Assembly: GCF_003071065.1 (NCBI RefSeq)
Contig: NZ_QCXX01000005.1
Span: 310,001 to 374,000 of the forward strand
Reading direction: 5' to 3'
DNA length: 64,000 nucleotides
From: Sphingobacterium athyrii
Lineage (GTDB): Bacteria > Bacteroidota > Bacteroidia > Sphingobacteriales > Sphingobacteriaceae
Shown here: positions 44,874 to 53,737 of the stretch, piece by piece
How the letters are laid out: each line of letters begins with the position of its first letter
How positions within the stretch are numbered: position 1 is the stretch's first letter
Translations under genes and position numbers: made by a program
Notes under the pieces: model-generated
The model's input: only the letters and a program-made list of their open reading frames with translations
The model's database searches: none
Told to the model about the DNA's origin: nothing

Positions 44874-46256
44874 ATGGGATGTGGCAGTTGCTCATCCGGC
44901 GGAGGTTGCGGTACGACCACAGCAAGTGGAACACCGGCAGGATGCCAAAATAATGGCTCTTGCATGACTAGCGGATGTAATAAATTAGATGTATATGACT
45001 GGCTTTCCGATATGGATATGCCATCAAACTATAAACCATTCAATATCGTAGAAATACGATTTAAGGGATCTCGAAAAGATTTCTTTATTAATGTAGACAA
45101 CTTATACCTTGAAATGGGAGAGATGGTCGTTGTAGAGCCCTCAACGGGAGGGTATGACGTTGGCCACGTTTCTTTGACGGGTGAATTGGTCAGGCTGCAA
45201 TTGAAAAAGAACAATGTTACCGCAGAATCGGTCACAAAAAAGATCTATCGGAAGCCAAATGAAGTGGATGTAGAAAAGTATAATGCCGCAAAAGATCTGG
45301 AATGGGAAACCATGCATAAGGCACGTAAGCTTGCTTTGGATCTGGGCTTATCCATGAAAATTTCTGATGTAGACTATCAGGGCGATAAAACAAAAGCGAC
45401 GTTTTATTATACTGCCGAAGGCCGTGTGGATTTTCGTGAATTGATCAAGAAGATGGCCGAAGCATTCCGTATACGGATAGAAATGCGCCAGATCGGAATG
45501 CGCCAGGAGGCAAGCCGCCTTGGCGGTATCGGATCCTGTGGCCGTGAACTTTGTTGCTCTACCTGGCTAACGGATTTTAAAACCGTATCCACTTCAGCAG
45601 CGCGCTATCAGAATCTATCGTTAAATACGTTAAAGCTAGCCGGGCAATGCGGTAAATTGAAATGCTGTCTCAATTATGAATTGGACAGCTATATGGATGC
45701 GCTGAAAGACATTCCTAACAATATTGACCGTATTGAAACTCTAAAAGGTGTGGCTTATCTACAGAAAACCGATATCTTCAAAAAAATGATGTGGTTTTCT
45801 TTCCCCGGAGCAGAAAACTGGATTGCAATGCCAGTTCAACAAGTCAAAGAACTTGTCGAAATGAATAAGCAGGGTATCAAACCAGAGGCCATATCAAGCG
45901 CAATAGAGACCGAAGATATCCGGGAGGAGAAGATTGTCAACTACGATTACGAAAATGTAGTCGGCCAGGATAGCTTAACACGCCTGGATGACCGTAACAA
46001 GAGAAAGAAAAAGCGGAAAACTAAAAGCAATAGTAACGCTAAACCGGAAAATAAGAATGGTCAGAAAAGCGATAAAGCTGAGCAAAATCCACCAAAACAG
46101 GCCGTAGCTAAACAGCAGAACAATCCGGATAGTGCTGTTACGGCAACGGGTGGCAAAGAGAATAAAGAAGGGCAAAATAATAGACCTAAAAAACGCTTTA
46201 ATCGGCATAGAAATAAAAACAGAGGCAATAACAACACTTCCTCAAAAACAGAATAA
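44874..46256 (+). CDS. ricT: PSP1 domain protein, RicT-like, with extra N-terminal cysteine cluster
   Basis: A 460-residue member of the PSP1/RicT family. The core contains GSCGRELCCSTWL and GQCGKLKCCLNYE, the conserved cysteines that bind iron-sulfur cluster in Bacillus RicT, which supports mRNA processing with RNase Y. In addition the first 35 residues carry six cysteines (MGCGSCSSGGGCG..., CQNNGSCMTSGC), and the last 80 or so are a basic, N/Q/K-rich tail. It is followed by gldH after a hairpin. Confidence 0.87.
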   Translation: MGCGSCSSGGGCGTTTASGTPAGCQNNGSCMTSGCNKLDVYDWLSDMDMPSNYKPFNIVEIRFKGSRKDFFINVDNLYLEMGEMVVVEPSTGGYDVGHVSLTGELVRLQLKKNNVTAESVTKKIYRKPNEVDVEKYNAAKDLEWETMHKARKLALDLGLSMKISDVDYQGDKTKATFYYTAEGRVDFRELIKKMAEAFRIRIEMRQIGMRQEASRLGGIGSCGRELCCSTWLTDFKTVSTSAARYQNLSLNTLKLAGQCGKLKCCLNYELDSYMDALKDIPNNIDRIETLKGVAYLQKTDIFKKMMWFSFPGAENWIAMPVQQVKELVEMNKQGIKPEAISSAIETEDIREEKIVNYDYENVVGQDSLTRLDDRNKRKKKRKTKSNSNAKPENKNGQKSDKAEQNPPKQAVAKQQNNPDSAVTATGGKENKEGQNNRPKKRFNRHRNKNRGNNNTSSKTE

Positions 46257-46260
46257 AACA

Positions 46261-46300
46261 AATATGCCTAATCTTAAAATGTTAGGCATATTCTATTTTT
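46261..46300 (+). terminator. Hairpin between ricT and gldH
   Basis: An 11-bp stem AATATGCCTAA / TTAGGCATATT with a 10-nt loop is followed by TCTATTTTT, starting 4 bases after the ricT stop and ending about 12 bases before the gldH ATG. It may be a terminator or a partial attenuator. Confidence 0.6.
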
Positions 46301-46311
46301 ATAGATTTAAA

Positions 46312-46776
46312 ATGAAACTAAAGGCTTTTCTTTTTGGAACTTTAAGTATTGGTTTATGGGCATCTTGTGACCAAACTGCCATTCTAAATGAAAATAAACC
46401 CATCGAAAATAAAACATGGCTGTATACCTCACATCCTAGTTTTCAATTCCATATTAGTGACAATACGAAGAAATACGATGTATATATGGATGTACGTCAT
46501 ACACCAGAATATGCTTTTTCCAATCTCTTTGTGTTGATTTACCAACAGGGTCCCAATAAGAAAACATATACCTTCCGTAAGGAAGTTAAATTGGCAAAAT
46601 CCGATGGAAAGTGGACCGGAAAATCATCGGGTAGTCTTTACAATCAGCAGGCTATTCTCCATAAAGATTACATATTTCCGGACACCGGATTATATACAAT
46701 ATCCATTGAACAGAATATGCGAGATAATCCTTTAAAAGAAATTACAGATATTGGATTGACAGTAATACCAAAATAA
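46312..46776 (+). CDS. gldH: Gliding motility lipoprotein GldH
   Basis: A 154-residue lipoprotein: MKLKAFLFGTLSIGLWASC gives signal peptide and lipobox cysteine, and the mature part matches GldH (SFQFHISDNTKKYDVYMDVRHTPEYAFSNLF). In gliding Bacteroidota GldH belongs to the gliding/type 9 secretion machinery; in non-gliders such genes persist. It overlaps lpxK by one base (TAATG), so coupled translation with lipid A synthesis is likely. Confidence 0.88.
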   Translation: MKLKAFLFGTLSIGLWASCDQTAILNENKPIENKTWLYTSHPSFQFHISDNTKKYDVYMDVRHTPEYAFSNLFVLIYQQGPNKKTYTFRKEVKLAKSDGKWTGKSSGSLYNQQAILHKDYIFPDTGLYTISIEQNMRDNPLKEITDIGLTVIPK

Positions 46777-47825
46777 TGTGGCTTTTTCTACGATATCTTC
46801 TTTTTCCTTTTTCGCTGATCTATGGGTCAGTCGTATGGTTACGAAATCGGCTTTATGATTTTCAGTTGCTACCGGCTCGATCTTTCCAAATTCCTACCAT
46901 CGTAATCGGTAATTTAGCTGTTGGCGGTACCGGTAAAAGCCCCATGACCGAATTTGTTGTCTCCTATCTTAGCAAGCAATACACTGTAGCTATCCTCAGC
47001 AGAGGTTATGGTCGAAAAACAAAAGGATTCCGGATGGTGCAAATAGATTCTTTGGCGACAGATGTAGGTGATGAACCTTTACAGTTCAAAAACAAGCTTC
47101 CAAATGTCACTGTAGCAGTATGCGAAGATCGTTGTACGGGCATAGAAAAACTTCAGGGGGATCATCAGCTTATTATTTTGGATGATGCTTATCAACATCG
47201 AAAATTATCGCCTTTATTTAGTATCCTCTTATTCGATTTCCGGTCCTTTTCACAACCGATGTTTGTATTTCCCGCCGGAAATTTCAGAGACTTACTTATG
47301 GAATCCAAACGGGCGCAAATCATAGTCATTACAAAATGTCCCGCCAATATTTCTAGTGAAGACAAAATACGTATAGAAAAAAAACTGCGCCGTTATAACA
47401 GAACAGCCCCGATCACATTTAGCCATATAACTTATTTTGAACCAGTGAATGCCAATGGAAAACAGATTGATATCGAAAATAAAGATGTCGTCCTGGTGAC
47501 AGGGATTGCCAAACCACAACCGTTAGTAGACCATATTACCCAAAAAGCGAAATCAGTCAATCATATTTCTTTTGGGGATCACCATGCATTTGACGAGGCA
47601 GACATTGACCGCATCTTAAAAACATTCCAATCCCTACATAGTGAAAATAAAATCATATTGACCACGGAGAAGGACTATCAACGGCTGAAACCGTATAAAG
47701 CGCTATTTGATACGGTAGAACTTGTTTATCTGCCGATAGGGATTAAATTTAATGACTCAGGGCAAAGTACCCAGTTTTGTAATATTTTAAGTGATACAGT
47801 CGCTTCAAGTGTTAATCAACCTTAA
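46776..47825 (+). CDS. lpxK: Tetraacyldisaccharide 4'-kinase
   Basis: Phosphorylates the 4' position of the lipid A precursor. The P-loop GNLAVGGTGKSPMTEF and the DDAYQHRKL segment are diagnostic; 349 residues, with an N-terminal membrane anchor. The order ricT-gldH-lpxK is known in other Bacteroidota. It is the last gene before a group of small secreted proteins. Confidence 0.94.
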   Translation: MWLFLRYLLFPFSLIYGSVVWLRNRLYDFQLLPARSFQIPTIVIGNLAVGGTGKSPMTEFVVSYLSKQYTVAILSRGYGRKTKGFRMVQIDSLATDVGDEPLQFKNKLPNVTVAVCEDRCTGIEKLQGDHQLIILDDAYQHRKLSPLFSILLFDFRSFSQPMFVFPAGNFRDLLMESKRAQIIVITKCPANISSEDKIRIEKKLRRYNRTAPITFSHITYFEPVNANGKQIDIENKDVVLVTGIAKPQPLVDHITQKAKSVNHISFGDHHAFDEADIDRILKTFQSLHSENKIILTTEKDYQRLKPYKALFDTVELVYLPIGIKFNDSGQSTQFCNILSDTVASSVNQP

Positions 47826-47906
47826 ATTTTGTTAAGGGCTAATATTTTAGTAAACTTTTTCGTCAAATTTATATTCAAAATAGAAGTAAACTTAAAATAT
47901 AAGGCG

Positions 47907-48275
47907 ATGAAAAAGAAAACTTTAATGGCAATAAGTGGCCTACTTTTGGCTACAACCGTAGCTTTTGCGCAGCAGCGTCAACAACGGAGTCCAGAAGAAC
48001 ATGCGAAGATGCGTGTAGAACATCTGGACAAACTACTTACACTTAATCAAGTGCAAAAAGATTCCATCTATAACCTTACATTAGCCAATGCCCAACAGCG
48101 TGCAGCGCTAAAAAATGATGGTGGAGACCGCAAAGCCAATATGGAAAAATTCAAACAGCTCCAAGAAGCGCAGTCGACCAAAATAAAGTCTTGGCTCACT
48201 CCTGATCAAGTCAAATTATTTGATGAGCAGCAAGAAAAAATGAAGGATAGGATGTCTAAACGTTCTTCAAACTAA
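47907..48275 (+). CDS. Small secreted Spy/LTXXQ-like protein
   Basis: A 122-residue exported protein with signal peptide MKKKTLMAISGLLLATTVAFAQ. The mature part is helical and charged, with MRVEHLDKLLTLNQVQKDSIYNL and SWLTPDQVKLFDEQQEKM, a pattern that fits the LTXXQ/Spy family of periplasmic chaperone-like stress proteins. Start chosen at the ATG of MKKKTL. Two similar small secreted proteins follow. Confidence 0.72.
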   Translation: MKKKTLMAISGLLLATTVAFAQQRQQRSPEEHAKMRVEHLDKLLTLNQVQKDSIYNLTLANAQQRAALKNDGGDRKANMEKFKQLQEAQSTKIKSWLTPDQVKLFDEQQEKMKDRMSKRSSN

Positions 48276-48662
48276 TTTGCATAGAAAGGTCGGTTATTTA
48301 TAATCGACCTTTTTTATAGTGTTAATATATGACATAAACACAGTTATTATTTTCTGTTATTCAATTGCCCCTATTACTTAGCTATACATACCATTATAAA
48401 GCCTTCCAGCATTATTTATCTATCCAAGCAAACATTTGCTCAAGTTTACACTGAACGTCTTTCCTAGCCCTTTATTTGAACAAAACAATAGCAGGGCTAT
48501 GTTATACTACGCCAAAAACACCTATTAAACTGATAATAAACACCATACACCCACATTTAGCGTTAAAAATTTGTTAAAGTAACATACTTGATACAATATA
48601 AATTGACTTTGATAGTTTTTATAGCAAGACATCATAGTTGTAACTTTTTAAATACAATAGAT
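48276..48662. other. Intergenic region with terminator at its left end
   Basis: About 390 bases. The hairpin AAAGGTCG / CGACCTTT followed by T-run (48285-48317) ends the previous gene. The remaining 340 bases are AT-rich, without ORF or recognised RNA, and should hold the promoter of the next gene. Confidence 0.65.
48285..48317 (+). terminator. Intrinsic terminator of the Spy-like gene
   Basis: An 8-bp stem AAAGGTCG / CGACCTTT with a 12-nt loop is followed by a T-run shortly after the stop. Confidence 0.85.
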
Positions 48663-49049
48663 ATGAAAAAGCTAATTTTAACAGGTATAGGGATGTGTCT
48701 GGCACTTAGCCTAACATTTGCCCAACAGGTCACACCAGAAGAAACTGCGGCAAAAGCCACTACCGAGCTGGTACAGAAGCTGAATCTGAACGATGAGCAG
48801 AAGACTGCCATATCCTCCATTCTATTGGATCAAGCAAAAGCAGAAGAAACAATTTTAAAAGACAGTACTTCCACTGCGGCTGCGAAAGGTGAAACCCTCC
48901 ATAAACTTCAAACAGAAGTAGACGGCAAAGTGAGTCAATTACTGACGGAAGATCAAAAAACCATCTATCAGAAGGTAATTGCCGAACGCCCGGCAAAAGC
49001 TGTCCCTACGCCTACTGAACCTTCTAAAACAGAATCCAGTACGAATTAA
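48663..49049 (+). CDS. Small secreted LTXXQ-like protein, tandem copy 1
   Basis: A 128-residue secreted protein with signal peptide MKKLILTGIGMCLALSLTFA. The mature part (QQVTPEETAAKATTELVQKL, LNDEQKTAISSILLDQAKAE, LLTEDQKTIYQKVIAERPAK) is helical, with two LxxxQK-like segments and a P/T-rich C-terminal tail. It is a clear tandem paralogue of the next gene and more distant from the preceding Spy-like gene. Function unknown; LTXXQ proteins often protect against envelope stress. Confidence 0.75.
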   Translation: MKKLILTGIGMCLALSLTFAQQVTPEETAAKATTELVQKLNLNDEQKTAISSILLDQAKAEETILKDSTSTAAAKGETLHKLQTEVDGKVSQLLTEDQKTIYQKVIAERPAKAVPTPTEPSKTESSTN

Positions 49050-49106
49050 ACAAAAAAAACAGACGTTAATAAATTCATTGAATAATTTCATTTAAAATTA
49101 AACATC

Positions 49107-49517
49107 ATGAAAAAGTTATTTTTAACCGGTCTAGGATTTTTCCTGGCAATGAGTCTAACCTTCGCACAGCAAGCGACTCCAGAAGAAAATGCAACCAAAG
49201 TTGTGACCGAATTGGTCACCAAGCTTACGCTGAATGACGAACAAAAAACAGCCGTATCAACAATTGTATTGGATCAAGAAAAGGCAGTAGCGGCGCTTAT
49301 ACAGGATTCTACCACAACTCCTGAGGTAAAAAAAGAAAGCATTACAAAACTCCAGGGTGAATCAGATAGCAAGATTGCACTATTATTGACTGATGAGCAA
49401 AAAGCAGCCTTTCAAAAATATATTGAAGAGCGGCCAGCGGTAGAAATTCCCGCAACCCCAACACCAGCAACAGAACAAAAGGAAAATAATAACGAAAACA
49501 GCAATCAACAACAATAA
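49107..49517 (+). CDS. Small secreted LTXXQ-like protein, tandem copy 2
   Basis: A 136-residue paralogue of the gene before it: signal peptide MKKLFLTGLGFFLAMSLTFA, then ATPEENATKVVTELVTKL and LNDEQKTAVSTIVLDQEKAV, ending in a Q/N-rich tail. The two share about half their residues by eye. It starts 57 bases after copy 1, so one transcript is likely, and it is followed by a strong terminator. Confidence 0.75.
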   Translation: MKKLFLTGLGFFLAMSLTFAQQATPEENATKVVTELVTKLTLNDEQKTAVSTIVLDQEKAVAALIQDSTTTPEVKKESITKLQGESDSKIALLLTDEQKAAFQKYIEERPAVEIPATPTPATEQKENNNENSNQQQ

Positions 49518-49545
49518 TCATTCTACTCAATTAGAGGAATGTATT

Positions 49546-49585
49546 AAACCTCTGGATATGCTTAGGCATATTCAGAGGTTTTTTT
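49546..49585 (+). terminator. Strong terminator after the secreted-protein pair
   Basis: AAACCTCTG and GATATGC pair with GCATATT and CAGAGGTTT around a 4-nt TTAG loop, nearly perfect, followed by a T-run. Confidence 0.9.
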
Positions 49586-49608
49586 ATTATATCGTATTCC
49601 ATGGGTAC

Positions 49609-49640
49609 AAAAAAAGGCTGTCTAGATAGACAACCTTTTT
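49609..49640. terminator. Terminator of dnaA, bidirectional form
   Basis: GGCTGTCTA / TAGACAACC with one imperfect pair, A-run on the left and T-run on the right. It lies 30 bases after the dnaA stop on the minus strand. Confidence 0.85.
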
Positions 49641-49664
49641 ACTTTAACTCGATATCAAGCTACA

Positions 49665-51089
49665 TTAAGATTTCAATTTCTTCATAATGTCGCTGACATA
49701 AGTTTTAAATTTCTTGTCAGTTTCAATTAAATCCTCAACGGTTTGACAGGCATAGATGACTGTTGAATGATCTCTTCCTCCGAAGAATGCACCGATTGAT
49801 TTAAGTGAAGATTTTGTGTGGGCTTTTGCTAAGTACATCGAAATTTGCCTGGCCTGCACGATTTCACGTTTTCTGACCTTTGACTTTACCATATCCACAG
49901 GAACTTCAAAGTATTCACAAACTAATTTCTGAATAAAATCCATTGAAATTTCCTTATGTGTATTTTTCACAAAATTCTTCAACATCGATTTTGCCAGTCC
50001 CAAATCAATTTCCTTTTTGTTCAATGTTGATTGAGCCAATAGCGAAACCATTGCCCCTTCCAATTCACGAACACTGTTATCGATCTGTGTGGCTACATAC
50101 TCCACGACATTTTCAGGTAACTCAATGCCGTCAGAATACATTTTTTTCTTCAAAATCGCCATTCTTGTTTCAAGATCCGGAATTTGAATATCTGCAGATA
50201 ATCCCCATTTAAAACGACTGAGCAAACGTTCCTCTAAACCAGCTAAATCTTTAGGTGCCTTATCGGAAGTTAAAATGATTTGCTTTCCAGATTGATGCAA
50301 ATGATTGAATATATGGAAGAAGATATCCTGTGTTTTCTCTTTACCGGCAAAATTGTGCACATCATCCATGATGATTACATCCATTGCCTGATAAAAATTT
50401 ACGAAATCATTGATGGTGTTATTTTTCAATGAATCCACAAACTGCTGACAGAATTTCTCACAGGACACATAAATGACCAACTTATCGGGAAGATTTCTTT
50501 TGATTTCATTACCGATAGCCTGGGCAAGGTGTGTCTTTCCCAAACCTACATCACCATAGATCATTAAAGGGTTGAATGAAGTACCTCCTGGTTTGTTTGC
50601 TACGGCATAACCTGCAGAACGAGCAAGACGGTTACATTCACCTTCAATAAAATTCTCAAATGTGTAGTTTTGATTCAATTGCGGGTCAACCTGCAATTTC
50701 TTTAATCCAGGAATAACAAATGGATTTTTGATATCTCTATTCAAAGATACCGGCACAGGAATGGATTGTCTCTTACCCTCTGCCCCATTGCCATTCGATG
50801 GAAGATTAGTCGTATAGGGATGAGAAGCCGATGACTTCTCAACTACAATATTGTATTCCAATCTACCTTGCTCTCCCAGAAACTTCTTTACGGTCTTGCG
50901 AAGAATACCTACATAGTGTTCTTCCAACCACTCGTAAAAAAATAAGCTAGGAACTTGAATAGTCAAAACGTCACCCTCCAAACGGACTGCTTTCACAGGT
51001 TCAAACCAGGTCTTGAAACTTTGCGCTGGTATATTATCTTTGATAATCGAAAGACAATTATTCCAGACACTTGAATACGTTTTTTCCAT
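49665..51089 (-). CDS. dnaA: Chromosomal replication initiator DnaA
   Basis: The initiator ATPase that melts oriC. The P-loop GDVGLGKTHLAQAIGNEI is in the AAA+ domain and the C-terminal helix-turn-helix has GGRDHSTVIYACQ for DnaA-box binding; 474 residues from the ATG of MEKTYSSVWNN. The longer open frame starts with TTG and is rejected. The box-like sites upstream suggest autoregulation. It lies about 8 kb from the putative origin. Confidence 0.96.
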   Translation of the reverse strand: MEKTYSSVWNNCLSIIKDNIPAQSFKTWFEPVKAVRLEGDVLTIQVPSLFFYEWLEEHYVGILRKTVKKFLGEQGRLEYNIVVEKSSASHPYTTNLPSNGNGAEGKRQSIPVPVSLNRDIKNPFVIPGLKKLQVDPQLNQNYTFENFIEGECNRLARSAGYAVANKPGGTSFNPLMIYGDVGLGKTHLAQAIGNEIKRNLPDKLVIYVSCEKFCQQFVDSLKNNTINDFVNFYQAMDVIIMDDVHNFAGKEKTQDIFFHIFNHLHQSGKQIILTSDKAPKDLAGLEERLLSRFKWGLSADIQIPDLETRMAILKKKMYSDGIELPENVVEYVATQIDNSVRELEGAMVSLLAQSTLNKKEIDLGLAKSMLKNFVKNTHKEISMDFIQKLVCEYFEVPVDMVKSKVRKREIVQARQISMYLAKAHTKSSLKSIGAFFGGRDHSTVIYACQTVEDLIETDKKFKTYVSDIMKKLKS

Positions 51090-51134
51090 TCTAAAATTGT
51101 TAATAAGTTGATTTACAATACGCGACAAAAAATA

Positions 51135-51143
51135 TGTTGATAA
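51135..51143 (-). promoter_or_regulatory. DnaA-box-like site upstream of dnaA, 1
   Basis: TTATCAACA on the minus strand, 8 of 9 bases as in TTATCCACA, about 45 bases before the dnaA start. Placement fits autorepression. Confidence 0.5.
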
Positions 51144-51243
51144 CTTTCTCTGAGAACGAAGATGACAAAAAAAAATCAGCTAAAAAACTAAAATATAAAA
51201 TAATTAATAAAAACCTATATATCAGTTATTTACCTTGTAAAAT

Positions 51244-51252
51244 TGTGGAAAA
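51244..51252 (-). promoter_or_regulatory. DnaA-box-like site upstream of dnaA, 2
   Basis: TTTTCCACA on the minus strand, 8 of 9 bases of TTATCCACA, about 155 bases before the dnaA start. Confidence 0.5.
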
Positions 51253-51580
51253 CTTGCGCTAAAATTGATCTCTAAAAATAATTATTAACATTCCAAATTT
51301 ATTTCAAAAAAAAGAACAAAAAAAGTAGTAAACATACTACAGATCAGTCTTAAAGGTCTAGAACTAAATTAACCAAAATAAAAGCGAAATACAACCTTTA
51401 GTTCATATATTTTTAATATTAAATTTATAAGAATTTAAAGTCTACTTAACAACATTACTCCATATCTTTCTAACCAATTCTGGAGCCATTGGAAAATAAA
51501 AAAATCTCATATCAACAAGCGATCGGAAAATCATTTTGTAACATAGCCGACAGGAAAATTTTAAAAAAGGACTTGGTTTT

Positions 51581-51631
51581 ATATCATAAAAAAAGGAAAC
51601 CCGTTTAAAGAATTTCCTTTTTTTATGATAT
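51581..51631 (-). terminator. Terminator of dxs with a 19-bp perfect stem
   Basis: ATATCATAAAAAAAGGAAA pairs with its exact reverse complement around a 13-nt loop. The stem itself contains seven A/T pairs that provide the T-run on the minus strand. It is located just past the dxs stop. Confidence 0.85.
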
Positions 51632-51648
51632 AATATAAGTAGTCCTAT

Positions 51649-53577
51649 CTATCCAACCATCGTATGGGTAAATTTTCCATCACACATTTTCTTTCCCTCC
51701 TTCACAATTGCAGCTGCATCGTAATGAGAATTTCGCCATTGGGCGCTCTGCTCGGCATGCTCTACAATTCGGTCAGGAATACCTAATCGTACAATCTGAC
51801 TGTTGTAGCCATGGTCTGCCATAAATTCCAATACAGCAGAACCTATACCACCTTGTAGACAGCCATCTTCAACTGTGATTATCTTTTTAAATTTTTTAAA
51901 GACCTGATGCAATAGGGCTTCATCCAAAGGCTTGGCAAATCGCAGATCATAATGTGCAGGATGTATTCCCAATTCATTCAATTGCTGTACGGCTTTGACG
52001 GCTTCATTACCGATAGCGCCGAAGCTTAGAATAGCAAGTTCTTCACCTTCGGTAATCAAACGCCCCTTCCCGATTTCTATTTCCGTAAATGGACGGCGCC
52101 AATCGGGCATTACGCCATTTCCTCTTGGATAACGAATGACGAAAGGCCCTTTATTAGGCAATTGGGCGGTATACATTAAGTTTCTGAGCTCTTCCTCGTT
52201 CATCGGAGCAGAAACGGTCATATTGGGGACACAACGCATAAATGCGATATCATAAGCTCCGTGATGTGTGGCTCCGTCCGCTCCAACTACCCCCGCACGA
52301 TCCAGACAAAAAACAACATTCAAATTTTGTAGCGCGACGTCATGGATAACCTGATCATAGGCACGTTGCATAAACGACGAGTAAATATTACAAAAAGGTA
52401 ATAGCCCCTGTGTCGCCAGACCGGCACTAAATGTGACGGCATGTTGCTCCGCAATACCGACATCAAAGGCCCGGTCAGGCATTGCGTTCATCATGATATT
52501 CATTGAAGAGCCTGAAGGCATAGCCGGTGTGATACCAACAATTTTTTTGTTAGCTTCAGCAAGCTCAACCATCGTATGTCCAAAGACATCCTGGTATTTT
52601 GGTGCTACCGGTTTTTCACTGGAAGATTTTTTTATCTCTCCGGTAATTTTATCAAATAAGCCCGGCGCATGCCATTTCGTCTGATCCTTTTCGGCAAGCG
52701 CGAATCCTTTTCCTTTAATTGTTACAACATGCAGCAATTTTGGACCGGGTATATGTTTAAGATCTTCAAGCGTCTTGGCTAATTTCTTTACGTCATGTCC
52801 GTCCACCGGACCAAAATATCTAAAGTTCAATGACTCAAAAAGATTAGCATTCTTTAATAAAGTCCCTTTGATACTTTTCTCCAGTTTTTTAGCAATACCG
52901 AGTGCATTTGGTCCTACTTCAGAAATTTTTGTCAGCACCGCAGCGATATCATCCCTGAATCTATTGTATCGTTTTGATGTCGTAATGCTTGTCAAATATT
53001 CTTTCAGCGCGCCGACATTAGGATCTATCGACATACAATTGTCATTCAAAATCACCAATAGGTTAGATTTGGAGATACCAGCATGGTTCAATGCTTCAAA
53101 AGACATTCCACCGGTCAAAGCACCGTCTCCAATAACCGCAATATGCTGACGATCTTTTTCTCCCTTTATTTGGGAAGCAACAGCCATACCCAAAGCTGCT
53201 GAAATTGAGGTAGAAGAATGGCCTACCCCAAATGCGTCATATTCCGATTCAAAACGGTTCGGAAAACCCGAAATTCCATTTTCAATACGATTCGTATGAA
53301 ATACCTCGCGACGTCCAGTCAGAATTTTATGACCATAAGCCTGATGGCCTACATCCCATATCAATTGATCATAGGGTGTATTCATTACGTAATGTAACGC
53401 CACCGTTAACTCAACGACTCCCAAACTTGCTGCAAAGTGACCACCATTCACCGAAACCTGATCAATAATAAATTGACGTAATTCCTGGCTTAGTTGTTCT
53501 AATTGGTCTTCCTTTAGCTTTTTAAGATCAGAGGGATCGTTTATTTTACTTAATAGTTCTCCAGCCTCAAATTGCAT
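51649..53577 (-). CDS. dxs: 1-deoxy-D-xylulose-5-phosphate synthase
   Basis: Thiamine-diphosphate enzyme for the first step of the MEP isoprenoid route. GHQAYGHKILTGR and the TPP-binding GDGALTGGMSFEALNHAG...NDN motif lie in the N-terminal half, and the transketolase C-terminal domain follows; 642 residues. It has its own terminator and is monocistronic. The TPP need links it to thiL. Confidence 0.96.
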   Translation of the reverse strand: MQFEAGELLSKINDPSDLKKLKEDQLEQLSQELRQFIIDQVSVNGGHFAASLGVVELTVALHYVMNTPYDQLIWDVGHQAYGHKILTGRREVFHTNRIENGISGFPNRFESEYDAFGVGHSSTSISAALGMAVASQIKGEKDRQHIAVIGDGALTGGMSFEALNHAGISKSNLLVILNDNCMSIDPNVGALKEYLTSITTSKRYNRFRDDIAAVLTKISEVGPNALGIAKKLEKSIKGTLLKNANLFESLNFRYFGPVDGHDVKKLAKTLEDLKHIPGPKLLHVVTIKGKGFALAEKDQTKWHAPGLFDKITGEIKKSSSEKPVAPKYQDVFGHTMVELAEANKKIVGITPAMPSGSSMNIMMNAMPDRAFDVGIAEQHAVTFSAGLATQGLLPFCNIYSSFMQRAYDQVIHDVALQNLNVVFCLDRAGVVGADGATHHGAYDIAFMRCVPNMTVSAPMNEEELRNLMYTAQLPNKGPFVIRYPRGNGVMPDWRRPFTEIEIGKGRLITEGEELAILSFGAIGNEAVKAVQQLNELGIHPAHYDLRFAKPLDEALLHQVFKKFKKIITVEDGCLQGGIGSAVLEFMADHGYNSQIVRLGIPDRIVEHAEQSAQWRNSHYDAAAIVKEGKKMCDGKFTHTMVG

Positions 53578-53701
53578 AGTACTGCTATTTACATTAAATG
53601 TTTACACAAAGTAACGACAATTTTATTTAATCTTTAAAATAAATCGCATTTCCATATTGAGCTACAACAAATAAAAACAGCAATAGTTTTCATATGAACA
53701 A

Positions 53702-53729
53702 TTGCAACAGATTTTATTATGTAAATTTG
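53702..53729 (+). promoter_or_regulatory. scpA promoter, near-leaderless
   Basis: TTG, 17 bases, then TAAATTTG (exact TAnnTTTG), ending only 8 bases before the scpA ATG. The predicted transcript would therefore have almost no leader. Confidence 0.5.
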
Positions 53730-53737
53730 TATAAGAT

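Larger units (their letters stand above)
51090..51648. other. AT-rich intergenic region between dnaA and dxs
   Basis: About 560 bases, gene-free. It holds two DnaA-box-like sites upstream of dnaA and the dxs terminator at its right end. Remaining sequence shows no ORF or RNA. Confidence 0.65.
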
